Under the pieces are notes generated by a model. It worked only from the letters and a program-made list of their open reading frames with translations. It was not told the origin of the DNA and searched no databases. The position numbers and the translations under genes are program-made. Positions 23,069 to 34,481 of a stretch of DNA of 64,000 bases are shown piece by piece (position 1 is the first letter of the stretch; each line of letters starts with the position of its first letter). This stretch comes from Deinandra increscens subsp. villosa (lineage: Eukaryota > Streptophyta > Magnoliopsida > Asterales > Asteraceae), in assembly GCA_039602395.1 (NCBI GenBank), contig JBCNJP010000006.1:49004325-49068324 (forward strand). The letters run 5' to 3'.

Positions 23069-24537
23069 GTTATTAGTTAGTTAATGGCCATACATAATAA
23101 ATAATCAATCGTCATTCATCTTGGACTTGCTTGTTGGAGGTTCTCTTTCGTTTAACAGGGATAAAACGGAGTTTTTTTAGGGCAATTTAGTCATTTACTA
23201 GTAAATTGGAAGACTATTCCTTAATCAAAATTCATGGCTCACAAATTGGGCCGCTTCTCTACGGTACCAGTTGTTGCTTCATTGAATTTGCGTCACTAAT
23301 AGGCTTACAATTCGACTTTGATCGTTATGGACTACACTTAGAACAACTTTATAATTTACTAATAAAACACGACTTGTAAAAAACACCCTATATCAAATTC
23401 TTTATCCTTATAAAAACCCATATTTGTGTAATGGATTGGTATATTTACCAATCTATTATATTTATCCCTTAAAATTTAAGGATAAGTATAAGTATAAAGA
23501 TGCTGATGTAGGACAAAAAGTCAAAAAATATATATTTCTTATATTTTTCTTAAACTTTAAGGATAAGATCTATATAATACTGAAAGTTGAGCAATGTCCC
23601 AATTTTGAACCCATCATAAATACAAAATCATAAATACGAGTCCAACAAACAAAGCATAATGTATTGCATGGTAAAACATGATGTCATAAATACAAATACA
23701 CCATATTGAAATAACACCATCATCATCATATAAAATCATAAATATAGTTATTAACAAACGTCATATAACAATAAATAATAATCAATATAATAAATTTGAT
23801 CACATTATGAGGAAACCATAGGAATTCTAATAACTCATGTTAATTATTAGTGTTTATTAAAGTTCATAATAAATAAAACCCATCCGCATTCTTTTTTTTT
23901 TTTGAACGGCAACCCATCCGCATTCTATTTTAGATTTCTTGCAACTAATAGCAATAAACATGGCAATAAACATGACCCTCTCGAGTTCTTACAACTTCAT
24001 TTTAATTAATTGATCACACTTTTATGATCCTATATAAAGGCATGGAGGCCTCATTTGTTCATCCCCCCACCCGCCATCTCTTACACCATATAAGTCTTTT
24101 ATATTTTTTGTTTATGTAATCTTCGTTGCCGACCCTCTCCTTGGTTCCGGCAGGAAGAAAATGTACCCGCCGGAACGTTAGACTTTTGTTGCTTTGTCCG
24201 GCATGAATAAAATGTAACGTTGGCAGCAACTGGGCTGTTTTTTTTTTTTTTTTTAATATGGCTGTTTTGTTATTCTACTCTACTAAATGTTCTCCATTTT
24301 GCTAGAAAAAAATAAATTAATACTCAATAACATGTTCTAGAGGGAGACTGATAGTCCAATAAAGTAAAAAATAATTCTATATTTGTTAGGATCTTACCCA
24401 GCTGATTGTTCATTACGCGGAACCATGTAAGATGAACCTCAATTTCTTTCATTCTAGCAACACACGTGAATCTTATTCCTGTTACAAAAACAATGGACAG
24501 TGCTAGTTTTCTATAGCAAGTTGTAGTTTGTATTATA
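23069..24537. other. AT-rich intergenic sequence
   Basis: No coding homology is seen. CTATATAAAGG at 24030-24040 could be a TATA box for a short leader (24060-24200, CCCACCCGCCATCTC...) but no ORF follows. A micro-insertion of LINE tail lies at 23893-23910. Confidence 0.5.
23877..23926 (-). mobile_element. 18-bp LINE-tail micro-insertion with 16-bp target duplication
   Basis: AACCCATCCGCATTCT occurs at 23877-23892 and again, identical, at 23911-23926. Between them lie 18 bases that read GCCGTTC plus 11 A on the minus strand. GCCGTTC followed by A is exactly the 3' terminus of the LINE ending at 23068. Target-primed reverse transcription that stopped almost at once would leave this structure. 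Confidence 0.75.
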
Positions 24538-24600
24538 ACAAGTGGGTCGACCCGCGCTTCATGGCGGAGTTGAACCATTTTTAGAAAGTCGTTTAGCAAA
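24538..24600 (-). repeat. GC-rich terminal motif, copy 1
   Basis: ACAAGTGGGTCGACCCGCGC begins a segment of about 60 bp that recurs at 41402 (same orientation), 28780-28839 (opposite orientation) and, diverged, at 59552. The motif contains a CCGCG...CGCGG-type hairpin close to one end, in an AT-rich setting. It resembles Helitron 3' ends (hairpin then a short tail), but a CTRR terminus is not evident. Confidence 0.5.
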
Positions 24601-27600
24601 ACGATTAAAGATAAGTGCCGTGTGAAACTAATGTCGATAACACATAAATTTTGTTGTAACATAAATTTTGTTGTAACAGAGAAAGTAAATGTTAAAATCA
24701 TGCAATTCATAATCTACCAAAATTATATCATTCGAATGATTTACTGGGGAATTGGTTATAACATTCACAAATAAAGAAAATATAAAATCACGATAATATC
24801 TTTTTAAAGCAAGCAGTTCACGTTAGTAACATATAGTGTGCAGATCATGTTAGCTAGCTCTTAAGTGTAACAATAATATAATAATATTATAAGTGTTGTC
24901 GAAAGTGTAGGAAAATAAGATGACTTCCTACAAATTTTCAACGAATAGAAAAAACATATAAAGAAACAAACAGAACATTTTTTTTCTGTCCGAATGAGAA
25001 TGAGTGATTTAATATTTTGATGTTGTAAAGAATTGTTACCTTTAAACCACACAACAAATTACCTGTAAATAATACAAAAAACACATAGAAATTCGCACAA
25101 ACAGTTGTCGAGCATCAACTTTGTGACAAACAATGTTGAAGAACATCAGAAAAACTTAGTAGCAACATACATAGACGATCAAAAGCTAGCAAAAAAAAAA
25201 CAAAGTTCACCAAGTAAAGAGATATTCATGTAAGTAACTGAAACAACGAACAACAAAAGATGGAAAATGAGCATAATTAAAACCTCAAAATCAGAACAAT
25301 GAAGAACCCTATCAACAAATAACACTACATTGAAAAAAGTCCCTACATGTATATAAACTCACTTCAGACATCCTTTAATACCACATTTAGAACACAAAGT
25401 GCATCTCACTAAAACGCAGCACATTACCCTATATTAACATAAGACAACCTGTGGTACCATTTCTAAAACATAAGGTACAAGTCTATGAAGCACAAACCAA
25501 CCACCTAGCTAAGTTACAATTCATAAAGCACTCTGTACAACTTCACTTACTTTTCTCCACATTTGAGGTTGAAGAGGAGAAGGCGTGTACGCCATCTCTC
25601 ATAACTCACCTGCCATCTCTCATATCTCTGGCTTCCTAAATCTCTCTCTACATTCTCAGATTTGGATCGGGAAGGGTCATTGGCCTGCTTTATTAATTGT
25701 ATGTCTCTCTCTCTCATTCCGATCGGCGATGATATGGAAATCGTTATCCGCAGCTGTAAGTATAATTTTCTTCAAACTTTCGTGTGATTTTGCTTCGTTT
25801 TGACGCGAATTGATTTCCGATCTGGCTTCTGTTTCAGGAGAAAGCTTCGCCTGTTCTTTTCAGATCTGATTGTTGTTTTAGTGTATTTGTATGTTCTAGA
25901 TCTGATTTTTGGTTTTGGCTTTTGACGTTCGTTTCAGAGTCGTCGCCGGTTTCAACCGATTTGGTTGTGGGTTAAAAGGTTTGGCGATGATATTACCGGC
26001 GCCGTCGTTGCTCCGTTTACATTGAAGCGGCGGCAGTTTGCCTGTTCTTTTCAGATCTGATTATTGTTTTAGGGTATTTGTATGTTCTAGATCTGATTTT
26101 TGGTTTTGGTTATTCAACCGACGAATCTATATTGGCTTTCGGTAGTTATATGACTGTGCATTTTGGAATCTGTGGTTATCCAAATTTGGCAATGATATGA
26201 ATTTAGGGTTTAAACAACCCTAATCTGAGCCTCATGAACCAAATGTTTGGAAAGAAGCTATGTTGGTACATGATCTGCGATGATTTCTGATTGAATCTTA
26301 TGAGCTTTGGAAGGTTAAAAACCTTAAAATGTTTGTAAGGAGGCTATCTTGCTACTGATTTAAAACTTTTGAAGGTTAAAAACCTTAAAATGTTTGTAAA
26401 GAGGCTATCTTGGTACAGGTTTGGTGATGATATGAATTTAGGGTTTTCACAACCCTAATCTGAGCCTAATGAACCTCACAAGTTTTTGTTTGGGTTCTTC
26501 ATCTTTGGTGCCTAGGTAAGTATTGTTGGCTGTTGGCCAGTTAGTTAAGGTTCCATAAAGCTCAGATTTTGGGTTGATGTAGACCAACAATATATGTGTT
26601 GTTAATTTCTTAATTATGTATACCTTTGATGCATTATGTAGTTAATTGTTGTTGATTCCTCTTTCTTTATGGATTTCAGCTTCTAGATTTGTTACACCTT
26701 CAGATTTTGATGGCTATTGTAGCTTATCTCATTGATTTGGTTGCTTCATAATATACTTCAGATTTTGATGGCTGATGTAAGTTATTTCATTGCTTTAGTT
26801 GCTTGATAATATGCATGTATAGCCAAGTAATTTGGTTGAGGAGCTTATATGTTTATAAAATTGTCCATTCAGATTTCCAATTTGTATGATGCGTCTATAT
26901 TTTATATTAGACAATGAATTGTTATGTCCCATGATTTTGGTAGTTATATCCATGTGATCTAAATTGTTTGTACTTTTATCTCTTGAAGCACAATGTACTT
27001 ATGTACGTTTCATTCAAACTTCACTAGCTATGTTTTTTTTTCATTCTTTATAATTTGATTTTATACAACTTTGGAATGGGTGTTGGTGTTTGTAATTTAG
27101 GAGTTGTGGTAGACACATTTGATCAAGTAATATTCGGTTCAACCATCTAAGCTCTAAAGGCCTAATGGTTAGTTATTCAGCTACGATTATTTTAGTGTCA
27201 CATGTTAACAAATAAATTTTTTGCTCTTCATTATGCAGTTTTGTTGACGTCTATCGCATTGAAATACATGTTGCATTCTTCTAAATCTTACTATATCGGT
27301 GAAACATTTTATTTGTTCAAGTTCATCTTTTGTTGTTCTTCAATAATGTAAATTTTCTTCATGTGCGCAGCAACGTTCGTTTGCAAATTGAAATTTCTCA
27401 TCGTTTTACGGTAAATTCTCAATTTTTTTCAAACGGATTTTTCTTTCACATTACAAATTTATAGTTTCTAGGAGCGTTGGATCTCAAAATTCTGCTATAT
27501 TTTACTAAATAAAGTCATTAGATTATTTAACGGCTATTGCGATATACATTATTTCAAATACTCTTATTTATGTATGTACACTTACCTTCAGGTTTGTGTG

Positions 27601-28779
27601 TGTATTTGTTTATAGAATTCCATATACTTTTACATTGAAGTTTTGTTTAATTTATCACATAAGCCCCTATATTGCCTGGCAAGTGAGTTGTAAAGCCATC
27701 GAAATCAATTCCGTTGAAAAAATGGATAATATCCCCTGTGTGTAATCTGAAACAGCTTAGGAAATCATTTGCAGTTTCTGTTCCTCTTATAATACCTAAT
27801 ATAATACTTGATCTACCTTTTTTTGTATGAAAAAAAAAATTTAGCCAATCGAGACCTCTTATTTACATAATTGTTATTAACTGAAGTTATTTTTAGGACA
27901 GGTTCCTCGATTGAGTTTTGCTGCATCATCGGTTTGAGATTAGTTGTCCTTGCTCTTTCAACCTCTATGCAGGTCTATTCTTTTGATATTTTAAAATTAA
28001 ATTGGAATTTTTATCAAATTGTGTATGGGGTTTGCAGCGCGCGCGTGTTCAAGCAAGTATTTAGCACCATCAGGTTTTGTAATTTCTGTTGATGTACCAA
28101 AGTTTGTTAATCGACAGATTCTTAGATGTTTTTTTTTTGCTACGTAGCCTTGGGTTCAATGTAAAGGTGATGTTGATTATTTCCAGTCACTATTTTAGGA
28201 ACATTGGGGTTGCTCACTTGCTCTTGGTATATAGTTGTTATTCTTTCAATTGTTAGTCATCTAATATGTTTGTCGAGTCATGTTCTTTTCCACTGCAGAA
28301 GCTCGATGGTCTCACGTACCAGCATCATCGCTTCACACGGTTCCTATGTCGCTGACATTACAACAACAAGCAGAGGTCATGACTGGAGCTTCTCAGCTCA
28401 GCAGCCATGAAAGACATCCTGTTGACCAGTCACATTCCACCAGTATGTTAGTTCGATTTAATTGATTTCATGTTTCATGTTCTTTTCTGTTTGTGTTGTA
28501 TGCAAAGTCCACCTAATGGTTTGGAATATGGGAATGGAAAATTACCAACTGTGATATGGGAACTTATATACCATTAATTTGTTCCTTTCCGCCGATTCTA
28601 CATTGACAGATTGGTGTTATTTTGGACATAGATGATGGCCTTCATTAGGAAGCCTTCTTTTTTAGCATTTATATTATTTTTCAGATTCAGGGTGATGGAC
28701 TTCATCATAGAGTATGCGTTATTTTTATGTGTATTCACAAGACGGCTTTCGCCCGGGCATTTTGTCTCATCGATCGATA
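24601..28779. other. Gene-like but non-coding stretch between inverted GC-rich termini
   Basis: From about 25560 the sequence looks like a 5' leader (CTCTCTCTC at 25700) followed by T-rich intron-like DNA. Internal duplications: 25849-25918 is repeated at 26040-26109; a 61-bp unit repeats at 26310 and 26371; a TTTGGNNATGATATG block repeats at 26185 and 26420. No ORF of convincing length exists. A plausible reading is a mobile element, perhaps a Helitron, that picked up pieces of a host gene. Confidence 0.35.
28299..28442 (+). pseudogene. Candidate captured exon
   Basis: An open 144-bp stretch is bounded by TTCCACTGCAG and CCACCA-GTATGTTAG, good acceptor and donor sequences. The best frame reads RWSHVPASSLHTVPMSLTLQ and then a polar Gln/Ser/His-rich stretch. 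I do not recognise the parent gene. No neighbouring exons were found with confidence. Confidence 0.35.
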
Positions 28780-28839
28780 GGCTAACCGAGTTTCTTAAAG
28801 AGTTCGGCTCCGCGGCGAAGCGCGGGTCGCCCAACTTGT
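28780..28839 (+). repeat. GC-rich terminal motif, copy 2 (inverted relative to copy 1)
   Basis: CTCCGCGGCGAAGCGCGGGT then CGCCCAACTTGT is the reverse complement of the motif at 24538. It contains CCGCG-GCGAAG-CGCGG, a perfect 5-bp stem. With copy 1 it bounds 4.3 kb as imperfect inverted ends of about 55 bp. Confidence 0.5.
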
Positions 28840-29055
28840 AATTATCACAAAAAGTATTTTAATACCACATTTGCAAAACACAGGTGATACTATAAAAACA
28901 CAGCAACGAATACTCAAGAAAAAGATAAATTCAAAAGAAGCACAACACAATTTTAGTCCCTAGATAAAAATTCAAAAGAAGCACAAACATTGAGGTTTGA
29001 CCATAGAACGAACTTTAAGAGTTCAAAAACCAAAAAAAAAAAATATATACAGCAG

Positions 29056-29536
29056 CAGTGTTTTAAAAACCGGTTCGAACCGGCCGGTTCGACCGGTTCG
29101 ACCGGTGACCGGTCCTAGCCGGTTTTTTAAAGGCCGGTTTTTTGGCAATAACCGGACCGGGTTAGACCGGCCGGTTTTCCGGTTTTTTCCGGTTTTTTTC
29201 GGTTCAACCGGTCCGGTTCAACCGGTTTTTCCCGGTTCAACCGGTTTTCTGATTTTTTTTATTTTTTTTATTTTTTTTAATTTTTTTATTTTTTATTATT
29301 TTTTAAAGTTTAAAACTTATATTTTCTTATGAAATACATATTTGATATTATTTTTTAGTGGATTATATTTGTATTTTAACTACTTTTGTTGGGGTGTACA
29401 AGTTTATTAGCATTTTTATAAAAAAATATATATAAATCCCTAACCGGTTCAACCACCCGGTCTAACCGGTCCGACCGGTCGAACCAGTCCCGGAAGGTTT
29501 TCCGGTTCAACTAAAAAACCGGTTTTTAAAACATTG
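29056..29536. mobile_element. hAT-like MITE or foldback element rich in CCGGTT
   Basis: Terminal inverted repeats CAGTGTTTTAAAAACCGGTT (left) and its counterpart ending AAACCGGTTTTTAAAACATTG (right). Flanking octamers TACAGCAG (29048-29055) and CATAGCAG (29537-29544) match at 6 of 8 positions, fitting the 8-bp target duplication of hAT elements. The interior consists of many CCGGTTCGACCGG and CCGGTTCAACC units on both sides of an AT-rich centre. No transposase is encoded. Confidence 0.7.
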
Positions 29537-29544
29537 CATAGCAG

Positions 29545-30080
29545 CCTAAAACCAAGGGGCAACCACCGATTAAAACTTATGAAAGAGGAATTTTATACTC
29601 AATTAAGGAACCAAGATACACAGGAAATAAGTAATCACCTTGAGAAGAACAAAATCAAACACCGAAGCCTGCATGTACGGATGTACCAAGCTAAAACCTA
29701 GGTAACCACCAATTTCTACATGTCAATAGAAACAATTAAAACCTGTGAAACCAGAATCTTATACTCGATTAAGAACCAAAACACACAGTAAAGAAGTAAG
29801 TAATCTCATCGAGAAAAACGATATCAACATGTTCCTCTCGAATTGAAACTAATCTAGGAAAAAAAACTAATATCTTAAAATAAGAGAATCCCACAAATCA
29901 ATGTCGAAAGTCCAAATTTGAATGGACAATCAAAAATCTATAAACCTGATGTAGTCAATCCAATTGAAACCAATATAGATCTCTTTTCAGAATTTAAAAA
30001 CGAGACAGAACAAAACGATGAGACATGATTATTCAGAAAATAAAACCAAAAAAAAGGGAAATCGGAGGAAGGTAGATACC
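29545..30080. other. AT-rich stretch without recognisable gene
   Basis: Repeated AATTAAGAACCAA and AAACCTGTGAAACC-like phrases suggest an old local duplication (29580-29640 against 29720-29790). No ORF or element ends were identified before the LTR at 30081. Confidence 0.4.
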
Positions 30081-32626
30081 TGTGACACTTCGGTCAATCC
30101 GTTTGTAAATACCCGACCCGTTTCTATCATGTTTGATAATCAATAAAGAATCATTTCTCATTTGATATTGTTATTTCACTGATTATATGATTAAACTCTT
30201 TAAGCACAATATTCGTAACATTCAACGTATCAATTGATCGCAAATCGAATCTTCAACTCGATCGTTTTTGTTATTTATGTAAAACCATAAAAACTTGAGT
30301 ATTCCAAACATGTAGGATGCTTGTGGGTAATACTAGTCATGCACACGAGTAAATACAAGTGAGGTTTCGCGAAAGTTCGAGGTTTAAAAAAAAGTTAATG
30401 AAACTACGATTTTACGCGTGATTTCGATATGAAACCGAGAGTCTTGTGATTTATCAAAAAATATTTTATCATCCCAAGATTAGAAATCAATTAATCATGT
30501 ATCTTGTCAAGTTCTAGGGTTCAAAATGGTAAAATATGAAAGTTTAGAGGGTTATAGTGCACAAAACTAAGCTGCAGGGACCAAAACTGTAAATATCAAA
30601 ATTCTGTCAAAGTGGCGGCTGGGTGGTACGCCCCAAATGTTTCCATTCTGGGCAGTACGCCCCATAATGAGATCAGCAGAAAATCGAGAGTTATCGCTTT
30701 GGGGCGTCGATTTCAACCTCCTACGTGTCGTTTTTGTGCGATTAATCACCATAGGACGTGCCCTTACCTCCCTGCGGTCCCAACCCCTATAAATACCCTC
30801 CCAATCCATCGAATTTGGCTCCCAATTTCGTGATTCAACACTCTAAAAACCCTACCCGTCACAACAACTTGCTCCTTCAAATTCGATCAATCCGGAGATC
30901 TTCTGAAGCCCATGTTCTGCAGTCCTACGTTATTAGGTATGTAGATCAAAAGCCCTCAATCAATTTCTGTTCATATGACCATTTGATTAGAGTTCTAGAA
31001 TTAACCTAAAACTAGGGTTCTTAATGATGTTTTGCTCAATTAGAGAAATCTGTGATGTTTTAGGACCTAAAATTTTGCATAACATCATGAAATAACATGT
31101 ATTAAGAAAGCCCTAAACTAATTTTATGATTGGTAAAGGTTTAGTATATGTTCTTGAATCGGGTAAAAAATTAGGGTTTTCTTAACGTTATTTTGTCAAA
31201 ATTGGACTTTTGGGATCAAATTAAGGTCTCACCTTTTGAGGTATATCATAATATCATATTACAAATAAAAGCCCTAAGTTTATTTTATAAAATAACGAGT
31301 TTTGATATTTATTTGAGATATACGACAAGTTAGGGTTTCTGAAAAACAATAATTAATATTTCACAATCCGAAAGGAATTGTAATATAATTTTATGAACCA
31401 AAACATGTTAACATATATATTTATAAATTCAAGTGTGAAAATTAATAAAATGTTAATATACCGAGTTATTCGGATATTTAGAAGTTCGTGCGGACCGTAA
31501 GGGTAGGCGCCTGTACACTAGGGTTTCTGGTAAAGCGGGGGTGTCGTATAAATCCCAATTGGGAACTGGCATACCTCACTGGGCGATCCCGGTGTGAGCG
31601 TTTACTTATAGGAATGCGCGTCTTCATATTATCATTTAACTATGACTATAAAGGGTAAAACGGTAATTATAACTCAATAAAACATAACATTTCTATAACT
31701 CTTAAGATACTTAGAACTCGGTTCCTTTTTTAATTCTCTTATTTATATAGCCTATTTGTGTCATTAGGATAATCTCAGGGTTAATTACCTTTCAGGTTTC
31801 AGTGTTATCTCTATTTTCCGATCTCTTTATCAAGTGAGTATCCATACCCCATCTTTTTATTATTATGGGATATGATGCGATATAAACTCTTATTATTATT
31901 AGGAGTGTGATTACTTCAAATAATAATTTGAGTAGTGAGTACTCATAATCCCTTCTCTTTTAATACTTTGGGGTGTAACATGTATCTCAATCTCAAATTC
32001 AAACTCTATATATATTACTCTAAAAATATATGTGAACTCTAAGCTCGTTATGTGTATTCTAAGTGTGTTGAACTTGTTTGGATTATTGATGTTGTTGTGC
32101 TCAAACTCAAACTCGAAGCGGATTCATTAACATACCGAGTCGGGGTAACAATAATAGATCTATTGGTACGACAACCCACCCGGTAAATTGAAACGTATTT
32201 TCAATAGGTGATTAGAAACCTAATTGTCAAGGGTTTGATACGCTCATATTATCTACTCTATTTCATTACTCGTTTATTATACTCTACAAATGTTCACTTA
32301 ACACATAGATCGCATGTTTTATATAAATGATATACACAAAACCTATATTTACTCACCAACTACTTTTGTAGTTGACACTTTATCTTATACATGTTGCAGG
32401 GAACCATGCTTGAGCCTTTTTGTGATCATACTAGGATGCTGGACTTAGTTAAGGACTTAAATCAGTGTTTATGTGGTTTTGTAATGTATAATTATGTTTG
32501 TAAGATGTTCTTGATTAAATAAATAAAAAGGGCATGTTTAAGTAAATTGCAACTTAAGCTAGTTGTCATGAGTATTTGGACAATCAACATGCCCCGAAAA
32601 ATTCCGCCGTCGGTTGGGGTGTGACA
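30081..32626 (+). mobile_element. 5' LTR of a Ty3/gypsy element (element C)
   Basis: It starts TGTGACACTTCGG, ends GGGGTGTGACA, and a tRNA-iMet-like primer site follows at 32630. The gag ORF follows the leader. Its 3' 275 bp aligns with 12741-13014 and, reversed, with the solo LTR at 4443. The 3' copy would lie beyond the gap at 36749. Confidence 0.75.
30788..30795 (+). promoter_or_regulatory. TATA box in the LTR of element C
   Basis: CCCTATAAATACCCTCC is a strong plant TATA context. It is followed by a CA-rich start region and AAAAACCCTA near 30846, so the U3/R boundary is probably near 30820. Confidence 0.55.
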
Positions 32627-32629
32627 GAT

Positions 32630-32642
32630 TGGTATGAGAGCC
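32630..32642 (+). promoter_or_regulatory. Primer binding site of element C, one mismatch
   Basis: TGGTATGAGAGCC differs from the canonical TGGTATCAGAGCC by one base. Confidence 0.8.
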
Positions 32643-33320
32643 TTGGCTATAGGGATTTAGGTTATTAGAACTGGATAACCTAGACTATGCCTTAGGTGTC
32701 CCACATGATTAACTCATGTTTGGATGCCTATTATATTATATGGTGTCCTTATATGCTACTTAATTATGCCTTTCTCAAAATCTTGTCTTTCTGTTAAACA
32801 CTTGACACACACAGACTCTTTAGGCTTCCTAGCCTAATTTCTTAGTAATGGTGCCTTACGTGCCATCTTAGGATCTTTATTTGTGATTTTGAATCCGTTG
32901 GGGTTAGGTTTCTGGCAGTAGACATGTAGTAACTGGAAGGGGGAAAACACCGGTAGCTAGGGGTCTATCCAAGCAAGCATTGCGTATAAATCCGGATCAA
33001 CCGTATGGAATTGGATGCCTACTTGGAAGCCTTTGGTGAGAGTGTTGGAACCTATTAGGCCAAAGCATGTCTTATAAATAGTGCCAAAGACCATTAATAA
33101 CTTCGATTAGTCACGGTTGTAATTTCCCAATCGGGAAACCAGAACCACTCCATTATATTTTATCAATGATAATATGATTTTTGGCTTTATGTATTATGAT
33201 TTTCAAAGATCATCGATATTCTATGATTCTCTAATGATTTACCACAATCACTCGTATCCAAAATCGATTATCAATCATTTCTTATTTCTAGTCTCACAAA
33301 TGTTTTTCTTTCTCTTTAGA

Positions 33321-34481
33321 ATGTCAACTCATTTCCGTGGTCACCGCGAAGGCAACAATGACCACAAAATGGCCTCCTTAATTGTCAAGCAAATGGTAAC
33401 GGTCATTCCTAATATGTTGGTACAGCTTCAACATAATCTAAATACTAATCATCATAACCACGATGCTGCAACTAATTGCTCATTCAAACATTTCAACTCG
33501 TGTAATCCTCCTAAATTTTCTGGATCTGAAGGCCCTACCGGGCTACTCCTGTGGTTCGAGGGTATAAAAAATACCTTCACCAATAGCGAGTGTCCTGAAA
33601 ACTTGAAAGTCTGCCGTGCTACCAGTGCTTTAACCAAGAAAGCTCTTACTTGGTGGAATGGCGAGAAACGACTCCGTGGTTTTGATAACGCTTTGGCTTT
33701 ACCTTGGAGTCAATTCAAGGATATAATCAAGGAAAAATATTATCTGCCTAGTGAAATGAAGATGCTCGAAGATGATTTTCATGACTTGGAGCAAGATAGT
33801 GGAGAGAGTCAAGCTTATATGGACCGTTTTCAAGAGTTAAAACTTCTGTTGCCTGATATGGCTTTCCCTGCATACCGATGTATTGAAAATTACATTGGTG
33901 GTCTACCTATGATCTTTCAAAATGCTCTCTGGGCAAGTAAACTCCCAACTCTCGACGAAGTTATGCGCCTTGCTGGAAGGTTGACTGATAACCATGTTAA
34001 GGCCGGAAAATTTACTCGGAAAGGGTGTAAGAAGGAAGTAAAAACCAAGAAAAGTGGGAAGGAAAAGGAGGTTAAAGTTGAGTCTTCATCTACTAATTCA
34101 AACAAAAGAAAGAGGAAGGCTAAGAACTTCGTTGTAACCACCACTCCTACCACTGCTACTCCTTCTAATCCTGCTGCTCCTCCAGCCAAGAAACTCTATA
34201 CCAGGCCTCATCCCCAATGCAACACTTGCAATCGCCATCATCCTACCACTGTTGCTTGCTGGAAATGTTTCAATTGTGGCCGCTTTGGTCATCTGATCAA
34301 CACATGCCGTTTCCCGATGCAAGCCCAACCTCTAATGGCCCGTCCCGTAGCTCAAAGGCCTGCTCAGCTTCTAAATGCGCAAGTTCCAAACATACGAGCC
34401 TGCTACAATTGTGGAGATCCTTGTCATCTCCGCAATACATGTCCCAGACTTGCAATTACAAATTCCTCCAATCAACAATAA
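33321..34481 (+). CDS. gag: Gag of the Ty3/gypsy element C
   Basis: I choose the ATG at 33321 (MSTHFRGHREG) over an upstream in-frame ATG at 33174, because the extra 49 residues are hydrophobic and unlike gag. The 386-residue product has a retrotransposon gag core (FSGSEGPTGLLLWFEGIKNTF; LTWWNGEKR; YMDRFQELKLL; IENYIGGLP). A Lys-rich linker and two CCHC zinc knuckles of the form CX2CX4HX4C follow, at about residues 316-329 and 361-374. Gag would form the virus-like particle and package element RNA. The reading frame ends TAA at 34479-34481, whereas the protease frame overlaps it in another frame, so a frame change separates them. In most plant gypsy elements of this type gag and pol share one frame, so this is probably a lesion. 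Confidence 0.85.
   Translation: MSTHFRGHREGNNDHKMASLIVKQMVTVIPNMLVQLQHNLNTNHHNHDAATNCSFKHFNSCNPPKFSGSEGPTGLLLWFEGIKNTFTNSECPENLKVCRATSALTKKALTWWNGEKRLRGFDNALALPWSQFKDIIKEKYYLPSEMKMLEDDFHDLEQDSGESQAYMDRFQELKLLLPDMAFPAYRCIENYIGGLPMIFQNALWASKLPTLDEVMRLAGRLTDNHVKAGKFTRKGCKKEVKTKKSGKEKEVKVESSSTNSNKRKRKAKNFVVTTTPTTATPSNPAAPPAKKLYTRPHPQCNTCNRHHPTTVACWKCFNCGRFGHLINTCRFPMQAQPLMARPVAQRPAQLLNAQVPNIRACYNCGDPCHLRNTCPRLAITNSSNQQ

Noticed and set aside
29064..29110. GGTTCGAACC as a tRNA T-loop
   Set aside because: It is part of the CCGGTT repeat inside the hAT-like element; no acceptor stem or anticodon arm is present.
30567..31009. Small ORFs near 30.6-31.0 kb
   Set aside because: They lie in the promoter and early transcribed part of an LTR and show no protein-like pattern.
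33174..33320. Longer gag start at 33174
   Set aside because: The first 49 residues are Phe/Tyr/Ile-rich and unlike gag; the ATG at 33321 begins typical gag sequence.
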